The notes under the pieces were generated by a model that was not told the origin of the DNA, made no database searches, and worked only from the letters and a program-made list of their open reading frames with translations. The position numbers were made by a program, and so were the translations under genes. DNA of 64,000 bases from Physcia stellaris (taxonomy: Eukaryota > Ascomycota > Lecanoromycetes > Caliciales > Physciaceae): contig JABSSW010000074.1 of NCBI GenBank assembly GCA_018902385.1, positions 1 to 64,000 on the forward strand. Reading direction: 5' to 3'. Every line of letters begins with the position of its first letter. Within the stretch, counting starts at the first letter, position 1. Shown one piece after another: positions 12,495-22,339 of this stretch.

Positions 12495-13970
12495 CTATCT
12501 TATTTGAACCATGCCATCCCTAGACTGACAGCATTCAGGTGCGATATAAGTCGCGTTGCAAAGACATTCAACCTGAGCGTTGTGATGATCAAGCGAGCGA
12601 CCGAATACTGACGCGAGGCTTAAACATAAGGCAGCTGACGCAACAGGGTCGACACCCAGCGAGTGAGCTTCCTGCGTTGAGGGATTCCTACAAAGACAAT
12701 CGCTACCGCATTCCGAGTTGCTTTCACATTTATTGCCGCACTGCTTGTTCTGATCCCAATTTGGCGCAGGTGGTTGTGGAAGAGCAAGCTCTGCGACTCG
12801 ATCTGGTATAGGGCCCATAATATCAGTCAGCCAAGGTATCGTGCAGGTTCCAGGATTTGTGGCATTTGCAATACATTGTGCCGCTGGCTGGTTTGTTCCT
12901 GAAGCAGAGGTCTTAATATTGCCCTTCGCATCTGTGGAAGATCCTAGAGGATTGCGGTTTCCTTTGGCTATTGAAAGACTATCTGCCGGCATCCTCGCGA
13001 GTATCTCATCCCACATCGGGATCAGAGGGTCATTGTAATTAGCCTTCTTGGATCGCTGGACACAGAGACAATTTTTCCAACAGTGGAAACGGAGAGACGC
13101 GGTAGTGAGGAAAGTGCCGTACGAATGCCATGTCCAGTCCCATCGCGGCGTCATATCTTCGGCGAAGGCGACCAGCTTTCCCAGGTTTCCATCACGGTGA
13201 CAATATCCTCCAGCATTAGCCGCCGGGTTACCGCCCGATAACTGCACAGCGCAGAGCTCTTGGTTATTGGCAAACTCCGCAACATTCCATGGACCGGCAA
13301 GGTCGAAATTAGGCAAAGGTCCACCACATTCGATCATGTTCGCGGGCAGAATGCCTACGTCGCTTCCTCCAGACTGACTGGGAGCATACCCCGGAGCGTT
13401 CATCAAGACACGCGTTAACAGGTCTGGCTTTGCCCAGCCCGCAGGGCCTTTATGTTCCATTGAGATTGAGATTGCCCGTCCTTCGCTCGGAAGTGGTCCA
13501 GAAAATGTCTTCCGAGTAATCGGGACCCCCTTAGGCTGCTCGGTGATCTCCCGGCTTAGATTAAGTCGATCGCGACTACAGAAGCATCGACTCCTACATT
13601 CCAACAATGATCGAATATATCTCAGGCCGTGGGGTCGCCTCCTTTGCGAGGAACCCCATAGTTCAAAGGCTACATCTCCTCCCTCACAATAGCCGCCAAG
13701 ACTGGGGACAGCCGGCCCTCTGTTGTGCGATCCGAATCGGGGTTGAGCGCAGTGATATTGCATAGAGCCGGGTTGATAGTAGTCAGCCTCGACAATCCAA
13801 GATATATCGGAGCGTGCACCAAGGCATGTGATGTTGTATCTAGGGTCAGGCCTGCTATGCAAGGGGGCAACGTTGCGGGCATCTTGGCCGCTGGTAAATT
13901 GAATGTCTGGTGGAGGGGCTACACGAACTGCTTCTGATGCGCATGCAAATATGAACAAGAGACTCAGCAT
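12495..13970 (-). CDS. Secreted orphan protein with two cysteine modules
   Basis: One long intronless frame. It opens at 14042 (515 codons), but I prefer the ATG at 13970 (or 14009) because a hydrophobic signal peptide, MLSLLFIFACASEA, follows directly. I do not recognise the family. The protein holds two modules with the same cysteine layout. Numbered from the 14042 start they are C73, C98, C119, C149, C153, C155 and C239, C264, C281, C321, C325, C327: the first gap (25) and the final C-x3-C-x-C are identical, and GGYC is shared at the third cysteine. Near residue 435 a compact C-x3-C-x5-C-x3-C-x-C run resembles a knottin-like domain. It is likely extracellular and disulphide-rich. It could be an effector or cell-wall protein; no enzymatic motif is seen. 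Confidence 0.75.
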   Translation of the reverse strand: MLSLLFIFACASEAVRVAPPPDIQFTSGQDARNVAPLHSRPDPRYNITCLGARSDISWIVEADYYQPGSMQYHCAQPRFGSHNRGPAVPSLGGYCEGGDVAFELWGSSQRRRPHGLRYIRSLLECRSRCFCSRDRLNLSREITEQPKGVPITRKTFSGPLPSEGRAISISMEHKGPAGWAKPDLLTRVLMNAPGYAPSQSGGSDVGILPANMIECGGPLPNFDLAGPWNVAEFANNQELCAVQLSGGNPAANAGGYCHRDGNLGKLVAFAEDMTPRWDWTWHSYGTFLTTASLRFHCWKNCLCVQRSKKANYNDPLIPMWDEILARMPADSLSIAKGNRNPLGSSTDAKGNIKTSASGTNQPAAQCIANATNPGTCTIPWLTDIMGPIPDRVAELALPQPPAPNWDQNKQCGNKCESNSECGSDCLCRNPSTQEAHSLGVDPVASAALCLSLASVFGRSLDHHNAQVECLCNATYIAPECCQSRDGMVQIR

Positions 13971-14049
13971 CCTGAATGAAGGCGAGACCTCAAAGCTGGA
14001 TCTACACATCTTTAAATGACGACCATCGCTCCACATATGCAAATTCTCA

Positions 14050-14865
14050 ATTCACCTTATAGCTGCCAATACTTTGCCCGAAATAGCACGGAAGGGGAAA
14101 CGAAACATACAAGCGGATCTTAGCTTCGGCATATCGATAATTTATGTGGGTGATTTCCGTCGCTTATCGCATGACTGCGTGAAACTTGCGACCCGAGACA
14201 CTTTTCAGTCACCAACCGTGAACCTTCATCGTGAGGTGCGTACTGTACATATTTGGTGATGGGTGACTTAATTGCCAGGCAGCTCCATGACAGAGCGATC
14301 TATCAATTGATCAATATGTGGTGCGATGAGCGACGAGAGAACTAGTGGTTGAAACAGAGGGAAGAGGAAGTACAACCAGCTGATGTAGAGGCAAATCATT
14401 GTGTACTGATGCATGGTTGGAGCCGATGGATGAATGAGCTCTACAGTCATCGTTGAGTTCGCGGTCGCACATGATGAGAACGGGATAATTATCACTTCCT
14501 CAATGCTACTCAATGTTTGCCGAGGAGCTTCTCCATCACGCGCAAGCGATATGAGAGTATCAAGCGACTCATGCGCGCACTTATGGAACCATACCGCGCT
14601 TCTTGGGTCCCTTCTCAAGTCGCTGCTGATCCACTCAATATTGATTAGAGTTATTGATGTTCATGCAAAAGGATTCCAAGGATCATTCGCCCCTGATGTT
14701 TAAGTTGATGACAATGCTACTTGGGGGAGATGCTACGTAAAGCCTCTATCAGAGGACCATCAAAATCGCATGTACCCGCTTACCTCTCAGCTCCTATTCC
14801 TCTAACATCTTTCATCTACCTCTTTCCTGACGCTCTCCCCAGTCCACCGACCCCCGCCTATCCTT
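14050..14865. other. Intergenic, promoters and short ORFs
   Basis: Lies between the start of the orphan secreted gene and the 3' end of the next minus-strand gene. A 116-codon minus-strand frame (14268-14618) has one hydrophobic segment but no family resemblance; I do not call it a gene. Confidence 0.4.
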
Positions 14866-14869
14866 CTAT

Positions 14870-15876
14870 CTACGCAGCCACAATAGCCCCGTTCTCACAC
14901 TTCGTTCCAGGAGCCACACTCCCGAAATTGATCAATCCTCCCTGGTCGCAGACCATAAAGGTACTTCCATCGCTCCCGCACTGTAAAGACCCATCCGGGC
15001 TGCAATTTCCCTCGTTATCAGCGCGGATCCGGTTCTCCGCGGCATCGCAGTAGGTGCCTGGAGCAACATCGCCGAAATATACGTTTTGCGTGCTGCCGTC
15101 CGCTTCCGATACGCAGTAGCTGAAGTGTGCGGAGTCGTTGCAGCAGATTGCGTTGGGTGTGCATGGCGTACTGCAAGGAGTGGGTGTTGCGGTTGGAGTA
15201 GACGTCGTGCTTGAGGCTGTGGATGAAGAGCTGATTGTCGTCGTTGAAATTGACACGGACGAGCTTGATGATGTCGTGCTTGAGGCTGTGGATGAAGAGC
15301 TGATTGTCGTCGTTGAAATTGACACGGACGAGCTTGATGATGGCGCCAATTGGCGCAGAAATGCTGCGTCCAAATATGTGGACGGTTCAATGTCGGACAC
15401 CATGTAATGGATGTAGCAAGAGCATGAGCCATCAGCACCGGTACATTTACCCTGGTTGGGGCCATCGGCCCAATATCTAAGTCTGTTGTCAGTACTACAT
15501 GATGGCACTTGCAAGTGGAGAGAATTCGCAATTGGAGGAGAGAGATTCTAGGAAAATAGACTTTTTTGCTTTTATCCGTGATCGCAGCAAAGCAAGAAGC
15601 AATTTGTTCAGGTTGGACTTACTCAACTCCAACGCATTCCAGGTTCCCGGGGGAAGCCGTGTAAGCCGAACAGAAATCGATACATGCGCTGAAGGTATTG
15701 GGCTCGATGTTCAGCGCGTCAATGCGACCACTGAAGCTAGTATTGCACGCGATTTCGTAGGTATCGCCCCGTCCGTCGATGTACGTCGCTCCATTATCTT
15801 GAGGGCAGCTCTGACCAGCTGCTGTAGAGACAAGAGCTGCGAGTACTGCGCCGGCGATGCTGATTTTGAGCTGCAT
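14870..15876 (-). CDS. Secreted WSC/PAN-like cysteine-rich protein
   Basis: Two exons, 15876-15623 and 15482-14870, with a clean GTAAGT...CAG intron of 140 bp whose removal joins the frame (E-L-R-Y-W). The protein is about 288 residues. It has a signal peptide ending near AAGQS, then an N-terminal domain whose six or more cysteines (ACIDFC, LECVGVE, GKCTG, SCSC) recall WSC/PAN modules of fungal extracellular proteins. A Ser/Thr-rich linker follows, and then a C-terminal cysteine-rich part with two FG.VAPGT-type repeats (YFGDVAPGTYC and NFGSVAPGTKC), each closing with cysteine. The linker contains a 69-bp tandem duplication. The architecture suggests a glycosylated cell-wall or carbohydrate-associated protein. 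No catalytic residues are evident. Confidence 0.75.
15207..15344 (-). repeat. 69-bp tandem duplication in the Ser/Thr linker
   Basis: Two consecutive, nearly identical 69-bp units (starting at 15207 and 15276) encode two copies of a 23-residue Ser/Thr-rich peptide in the linker of the secreted protein. The unit is a multiple of three, so the frame is kept. Near identity suggests a recent duplication or length polymorphism. Confidence 0.85.
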
Positions 15877-15879
15877 GAT

Positions 15880-16840
15880 GAGTCTGTGGACTGAGCTTGT
15901 GGGCTTTCAAATACTAGGATGTTACAGGCTTTCAAATGTCGAGGTATGCCGGAAACTCAAGAGCTGAGAGTTTGCCTGATGTTTGTGGACGTTTGTTTCG
16001 ATCGTCGAAGGGTAAGATCAGCAAGTGAGTGTGGAGAAGTGGCTTGGATGACTAGGCAACAGAATATAGGTCTCAGTATGTGTAGTCAACGAGTATTTGT
16101 TGAGCCAGCTGTTGAGGATTTTGCACGCCACAAACTTAGCAGGCCAGAATCATACATAGAGGAAGACTATGTAGAGCGCCTAGCAGAGTACTTATAAACA
16201 TATTCATGCTCTTCGTGACTAAGCAGAACTGTGCCGAGTTTCTTTCAGCCCCGGATGCTTTTAATCGGCTTTTTTTGGATCATTTCACTCATTCTCGAAG
16301 CTGCCGTTCCTGGATGTTTGGAGACTCGCTTCGGTAACCGAGGACTTGGCGGGTCTGATATTCTGACTTTCCAATTTTTCCATTCAGCGTGTCCGCCAAA
16401 AGCTAAACCGAAACTACAGTCTCCCAGTCATGTCATTTCATGACTACCTCGTTGAATGATACAGGAGATTCATTCGCGGTTCTTCTTTATGAATCGCTTT
16501 ACTACGTTTTACTAGTTATCTTTCTCTTTTCTCATCATCATACTCCGTCGTCATTAATGGTGGCTGAAGTAGTAACGATTGTGATGCAGTTATTTAGCAA
16601 TGCTGCAACGCATGTAGCCCAAGAGGGCAAAGTTGATGTTTGCAAAGAAGCGGAGTTAATAGAGCATGGCTACAAACCCAAGTAACACCTCAAATGTACT
16701 CAAATACAGAACTTTCAACGGACCGCCGACCGTTATGGGTAAACCCTAAATCTAATCCCCCTCATGAGTAAGGTTAAGGCCAAGGAAACGGTAGGAGTGG
16801 GTGCATTCTGCTAGCTTCCACTACCAGACAACAGGCTTGA
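15880..16840. other. Intergenic, nothing supported
   Basis: Upstream region of the minus-strand secreted gene. Short open frames only. Around 16740 a GGGTAAACCCTAA stretch has a single telomere-like CCCTAA unit, probably by chance. Confidence 0.4.
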
Positions 16841-16844
16841 GATC

Positions 16845-17324
16845 GTGGTTAAATTTTTACAACTGATAGTTAATCAGGTCCAGGCCAATGTCAAGAACCA
16901 TGGGCATTCAACGCCACTAGCTAGCCTGCTAAGAATGAAATTCGAGGCATGGCTAAGTTTCTTAATCGAGTTAAAGCAAGCCGGCGCCACTGCAAATCCC
17001 TTTGGAAAGAACGTGCCGTTTGGCCTTACCAGAACTGGGGTTGCGAGTGTTATTAAGCTGCTAAGAGAAAAAAACCCATGCCAAAACCAACGCATAATAC
17101 GCTCTTGGTGGAATGACGTTATTGAAAGCTGTCAAAAAAGAGGCACGCCATGTAGTCAATTTACTTCGGGAGAGAAAAGGGGCGATGCCGGACCCCCAAG
17201 TTGCGGTCAGCTAGACACATCTGTCAAATGGTGTACAGAATGGGTAAGAAAGTGCTCAAAATTCGCAATGAGTGTGCTAGCCAAAGCTCGGGTAATTCCA
17301 GACCTGAGCACGACCATTGATTGA
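16845..17324 (+). CDS. Hypothetical protein, 159 codons (doubtful)
   Basis: An uninterrupted plus-strand frame with an ATG and normal amino-acid make-up, mildly basic, with several cysteines in the second half (SCQKRGTPC, PSCGQL, WCTEW, RKCSK). No signal peptide, transmembrane segment or known family is visible, and no neighbouring exon was found. It could be a real small orphan gene or a chance frame; its length alone is weak support. Confidence 0.3.
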   Translation: MVKFLQLIVNQVQANVKNHGHSTPLASLLRMKFEAWLSFLIELKQAGATANPFGKNVPFGLTRTGVASVIKLLREKNPCQNQRIIRSWWNDVIESCQKRGTPCSQFTSGEKRGDAGPPSCGQLDTSVKWCTEWVRKCSKFAMSVLAKARVIPDLSTTID

Positions 17325-17329
17325 AACGG

Positions 17330-18205
17330 ACACGATGGTAGCATCGGCGCAGTGATTCATGACAATGACTCGATCGCTGAGATCTAAGATTTCATTGAGA
17401 TAGTAAGCCAGCACAGACACTGAGAGAGGGACGAGATGCTTTGGTTGAATACTACTGAAACTAAATTTAGAAAAAGAGGGTCGAGGATCGGTTGGCTTGC
17501 ATTGAAGCTGAAGACCAGCCAAAGAGGGTGAGACAGTTATTGAGAACTGGCATTGCAAAGCTTCGCTAAAGAACTCAAGATTACAATAGACCTTGGGTAC
17601 ATCGGATGATCTCATCCGTACACACTCATTATTGACACCATTTACATCGTCGAGAAGACAGAAACCATTCAAGGACCTGTAGCACGAGATTCAAGAAATG
17701 CGGTCAACGACATCCCAAGACCCCCTGTCTATCCTTACCCATTCCTCATTCTCCGCCTTTGTTCGCTCAAATTCGCTCACATTCCACTCCACCATTCGCA
17801 CAGACTAGAGCAGCCCTCAATCAGATGTCTCGCGATGCACTTAGCCTTTGCTCCGACCACACATAGGCCATGGATCACGAACAAAGATTATAATTAGGCT
17901 AGGACGCTATCCCATGTGTCCTGAAGGTTTGAGGCTGGCTTTTATTCTCTTCTCTGCTTCTGATGGACTGCTGGAGAAGAGAAAAATGACTCCTTTGGTG
18001 GAGTTAGGGATGTGGTGAGATTGTGGAAATGATCCTTGTGCTTGTATTTTTAGACATTTGAGGCCTACCTTACGGTTCGAAGCTGTCGTTGTTTCCCTTT
18101 CGGCTCTGCTACTGTTTTTCTTGCCTATGGTGTGGAGTTGAGGAGCAAAGACGCAGAATGACTATCATGAGTCGTCCTCTATACCACCCCTGAGAGCCTT
18201 CATCT
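17330..18205. other. Intergenic, nothing supported
   Basis: Open frames here are short and of odd composition (for example 17277-17672 minus). The part next to 18.2 kb is probably the 3' flank of the defensin gene. Confidence 0.4.
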
Positions 18206-18222
18206 ATCACCCGCATTCCTCC

Positions 18223-18486
18223 TCAAACAGGACAAGTACAAGCCCACGAAAAGCCCGAGCCCGGCGAGCTAGCCCTTCCACAAACGCCCCTCCCGCTGCA
18301 ATGGTTGTTGCACTTCTTCTTCGTGGCATAAATGCCATTGACGCATGCCCTCTCTTCCAAGGTTGCTGGTTCGGCAATCGGATTGGACTCGGCAAAGCGT
18401 TTGACCAAGTCTTCTGGGATTGAAGGGTTCGGAGCCGTGAGGGCGAGGCAAGCAGATGCCAGAAGGGTGGGGATGAGGAATTTCAT
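18223..18486 (-). CDS. Plectasin-like defensin precursor (CS-alpha-beta)
   Basis: An 87-residue intronless precursor. Residues 1-17 form a signal peptide (MKFLIPTLLASACLALT). A prosegment follows with Lys-Arg at 29-30 and ends at Glu-Arg 45-46, a dibasic-type maturation point. The mature peptide of about 41 residues has six cysteines at 48, 59, 63, 69, 83 and 85. The spacing C-x10-C-x3-C-x5-C-x13-C-x-C carries both hallmarks of the CS-alpha-beta fold, C-x3-C (CNNHC) and C-x-C (CTC). The fungal defensin plectasin has the same x10 and x3 spacings, a CHNHC core and a final C-x-C. Such peptides are secreted antibacterials that bind the cell-wall precursor lipid II. The fold is a strong inference; lipid II binding here is inferred only. 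Confidence 0.8.
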   Translation of the reverse strand: MKFLIPTLLASACLALTAPNPSIPEDLVKRFAESNPIAEPATLEERACVNGIYATKKKCNNHCSGRGVCGRASSPGSGFSWACTCPV

Positions 18487-18489
18487 GGC

Positions 18490-19840
18490 GAATGCGTACT
18501 TTGAATTAAGCCTTCAAGGCCTTGGCAGGGTAATTGTTCGAGAATAGATTGAGCTTTGATGCTTCTTGCTTTTGATGCAGTCTAGTGGAGCAGCAAAGTT
18601 TGGAAGAAGTCTTGTATGAAGTGGTGGTCTGTCTCTGGGGAGGAGTGGCTCTTTGTAAGCTGTTCTGAACGTTGAGCTGGTCCAACGATAAGGTCGCTGG
18701 GGGCGAATTCTGATCGCTTCGTGAGATGCTAATCATCGTGCCTCCTAACGTGCATTAGGTAGGATTCATCATCTCACACTACATCCTCCAGCTCCTTGGT
18801 GACGAATACTTGAATGTCCAATAAGGAGCAGAAACTCTGATAGGCGGTATGATTTTACCAATGCTTGTCTACTTCTGCACTGCTCTTACTTATGCATGCC
18901 AAGGTGTGGAGTAGCCCACCGTCCTAGCTCTATCCTCGCTGAAGAGCTTCTTAGCCCCCATAAGTGAGCGTGGACAAACGCCAAGCTCGGGCTGAGCCTC
19001 CCCCAATCCAAAGTTCCTACTGTGCACTGTACGTTCGACTGCTTTGGCTTTCTGTTTGGCACAATGCTTCTATCTCTATGGAGCGCTTGAGCCTTTGCGT
19101 AAGCGTCCTGTCCATGAATGGCCTGCAGAATCCGCAACCATGTCCGGATCCCGCCGTGGAATTTTCAGTAGGTAGGGTTTTTGCGGAATGAGTGCTGCTT
19201 GGCTGAATACGATAAAGGTAGGTATCCAGCGTTTCCGCATCTGATGTAGGCGATGGTAACGAGGGACATAGAGCTCTGAAATTAATGAAGGTTGAGGAAC
19301 AAAGGGTGGAAGGGTAAGAGAGTTTGACACTGATTGTTCGAGGCCTTGAAATAAACGAGAAGAGGGGAATAGGTGTCGTGCCTGGATCCTGTGATCTGTT
19401 TTTGTGGCACCAAGATCTGTTGCTGACGAAACAATTGGGTATTTATCGTGAAGAAAGTATGTTCAGGGAAGTATGAAGGCGAAACAGGCTCTGTGATCCT
19501 CCCCCTGAGACACGAGGAATGTGGAGATTAGCGAAACATCGCCATCCGAGCACGACTGTCTTGGCCATGTTGGAGCGGTCGTGAGCAATCCTCACAGTAT
19601 CTTGGTGGGAGGAATTGAAGACATCTGACTTGACATAGCAGAGCAAGTTGTATATTGCATTGTCATCAACTGCCAATATCATATCCATATATGTGTAAAC
19701 GCTTACTCGGTCATCATGCCTATTAGAGCCAGTAGTACAAGCCGTTAACTTCTCAACCGTACTCACTTACCCTCCAAACCATCCAGACAACCTCTGAGCA
19801 ATCCTGTTCCTACCTAGCAATCATGAATACCTCGGCGAGG
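18490..19840. other. Intergenic, nothing supported
   Basis: The upstream region of the defensin gene and the 3' flank of the laccase gene. Only short frames with no recognisable family on either strand. Confidence 0.5.
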
Positions 19841-19843
19841 CCC

Positions 19844-22332
19844 TCAGATGCCGGAATCATCCTGGAAAAAGGTGACATTCGCATCCCACAAATTCGCTGG
19901 GTTACTGAACCACTTGTCCCACGTCCGGCACCCATCCTCCACAGGCTTCAATCTCTGCGGCGTCATCTCCTTCCGCAAGTCCGCTTGCCGCTCTAAGATC
20001 TGCATCGCCAGCCCTGAAGATGCGTGCCATGCGATGTGGCAATGGATGAGCCAGGAGCCTGGGTTGTCGGCTTTGAAAGCAATGGCAACGAAGCCGTTGG
20101 CCGGGAGCAACACTACGTCCCGGCGGGGTGGATTATCGAACTTGAGTTTTAGATTCGTGGGGCCAGTGAGATTGAGGGTTTGGTTAGATTGTTGGAGGAT
20201 AGCAAAGTCGTGGCCGTGGAGGTGGATCTGGAAGTTTTTTTGTTAAGATTTACTCATCACCGAGGGCAAGAGGGACGACTAAGGGACGACTAAAGGGGCA
20301 GGAGAAGTGGGAAGCAAACTTACAGGGTGCGCAGCAGGGATGGTTCTGCGCGCGCTAGGAGGTACGCCGGCCGCGGCTCCCCAGATGAGGAGATAGATCC
20401 AAGAGTCCTCGGGGAATGGCTTTGGAATGACGACATAGTCGGGATTCCATTGCTTGTTGTCTAAGTTCAGAATTGTGGGGTCGCTGAAGTTGAGATACAG
20501 GTTCTTGGGCCCGATTGCCCAGCGTACAAAGGGGTCGTTTGGCAACGGCTTCCCTTCGCCCTTCCCCGGGGTATCAGTGCCGACTGCGAACCGCTCTTCA
20601 TTTGGCACTGTAAGATCTGTGTAACTGTCAGCATCAAGCAAATACAATACAAGCAGATTCTGCTGTCAGCTTACTAGAGATATCCACGGGTTTAACCGTC
20701 CAGCCTGATGAAACGATAGGCTGCAGCTTGTCGTACGGTTCATCGCTGCATGCAATGCTGTAACTGCCTCGAGCGGTGAAGGGATACACTGTGCTATCTT
20801 TCTTGTAATATACGATACCCTGTCTCTCATCAGGTATGCCTCCGAGCTGGAAGTTATGGCATCCTGTTGCTGCAATCGTGCGCATCCAGAATGCCTCTCC
20901 AAGATTGGCAGATCCAGTGGGAGATCCGTTGACGTAGTTCTTTGGATTGGCTTCTACAACGACGTGATACCGCTGACCTATTGATGGTGAGCGGTTTCGT
21001 ATTAGGATAGACATCATTAGGTTGCGTACCGATGCCAACGACGACATGATCGGTCACATAAGGGCGAATCGGGACAAAGTCGCTGCTCATGACTGTGATG
21101 TTGTGATTGTCGATAGCAAAGACAAAAGTAGTATCAACGGAGGTGTTTATCAATCGGAGCAGATATTTTTTCCCTGTAAAATGCTGTCAGCGTCTGATAG
21201 GCGGTCATGTCTTGTCAGGATTGCCGTACGCGTTCGAAGGTAGTATTATACTTGAAACCCTGTCTTGCACCTCCGGCATAACTGCCTGCAATTCTTAGCC
21301 ATCGTACATGTGATCACAAGAGGCAAAATACCTTGTCCATTGAGTAAAATGCTGTCCATGTTTGGTGGCCGCCCATTGAGCTCCACTTGGAAGTCCTGGA
21401 AGCCGCTTCGATGGTTCCAGTCAGTCATCAGTATAGGATCCTTCGGCTCGTCATAATTTGCTGAGGATGGTCCGTGGATGGTCAAAGGGCCCGCCATGCC
21501 ATCGCCATATTGGAGCGAGTAGTGACTATGATACCAAGAGGTGCCATATTGCAAGGCTCGGAAGCGGTAGGTATACGATTCACCAGGAGCAATAGGGCAC
21601 TGTGTGACGCCATTGACTCCATCCATTTCAAGACTGTGGAGTTGGCGGATCCCGTGCCAATGAATTGTGGTGCCGTTGAAGCTCAGATTATTCTTGACGG
21701 TGATTTCTGCAGGGACGGCGTTAGCAAGACTCAGACACGAAACACTCTAGAATCCCTTACCTAGAGTATCACCCCAGCAAGCCTCTGCAGGATGTTCAGT
21801 CAGACGACCAATTTAGGATAATTGACGGGTAACATACGAATCCAAGGACCTGGATATTGATTGTTGAACGTCTTTCCGAACGGCATGGGGACGCCATCAG
21901 CATTGATGTTCGACTCGTCGGCAGTGATGGTGTACTGTTCGATTTACCAGTAAGTCACTTTAAATACTTCCTGAAGTCAAGAGGAGTACTGACTTTTCGA
22001 GTGATGCCAGTAGGAGCGCTAGTTTCATAGTTCGTGTTGATGTCGAAGCGCTGTCCTCCAGGACCAGCAAGCCAGCATGTCCTATCTCCAGGCGTCGAAC
22101 ATGAAACCCATTGATTTCCCATAGGCGAGTAATCACATTGTAATACCTCGTCCGGATTTTGAGGGTGGGATGGCGGATCAAAGACTGGGCCACCCGCTGC
22201 AATGTAGGGTGCCTCAATTCCCAGATCTGCCTGCATTACATGCTGCGATTCAGGCTGATTCAGCGTCGGAGAGAACGTGATTACATTGAAGAGCTCAACG
22301 AGAGCTACCCAGCAGTCTTTGAGAAGCTTCAT
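19844..22332 (-). CDS. Laccase (multicopper oxidase), nine exons
   Basis: Laccases oxidise phenols using four coppers and reduce O2 to water. I model exons 22332-21994, 21934-21838, 21784-21761, 21706-21332, 21285-21230, 21173-21030, 20977-20675, 20617-20324 and 20227-19844. All junctions are GT-AG and the sum is 2016 nt (671 residues). The four copper-ligand motifs are present in order: HWHG and WYHSH (exon 4), HPIHLHGHDF (spanning the last intron), and HCHIAWH (exon 9). The C-terminus ends DSGI, close to the DSGL/DSGI tail of ascomycete laccases that plugs the trinuclear site. The N-terminus is longer than usual, and its signal peptide is weak from this start, so a different first exon is possible. 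Exon 3 is only 24 nt. Confidence 0.9.
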
Positions 22333-22339
22333 GGCAACG

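Noticed and set aside
14932-15531. A 199-codon His/Arg/Gln-rich protein overlapping the wall protein
   Set aside because: It is a shadow frame of the Ser/Thr-rich exon; the repeat creates a long open frame by composition.
16735-16760. A second telomere-like site (AACCCTAA)
   Set aside because: Only one unit, in ordinary DNA, so chance is the simplest explanation.
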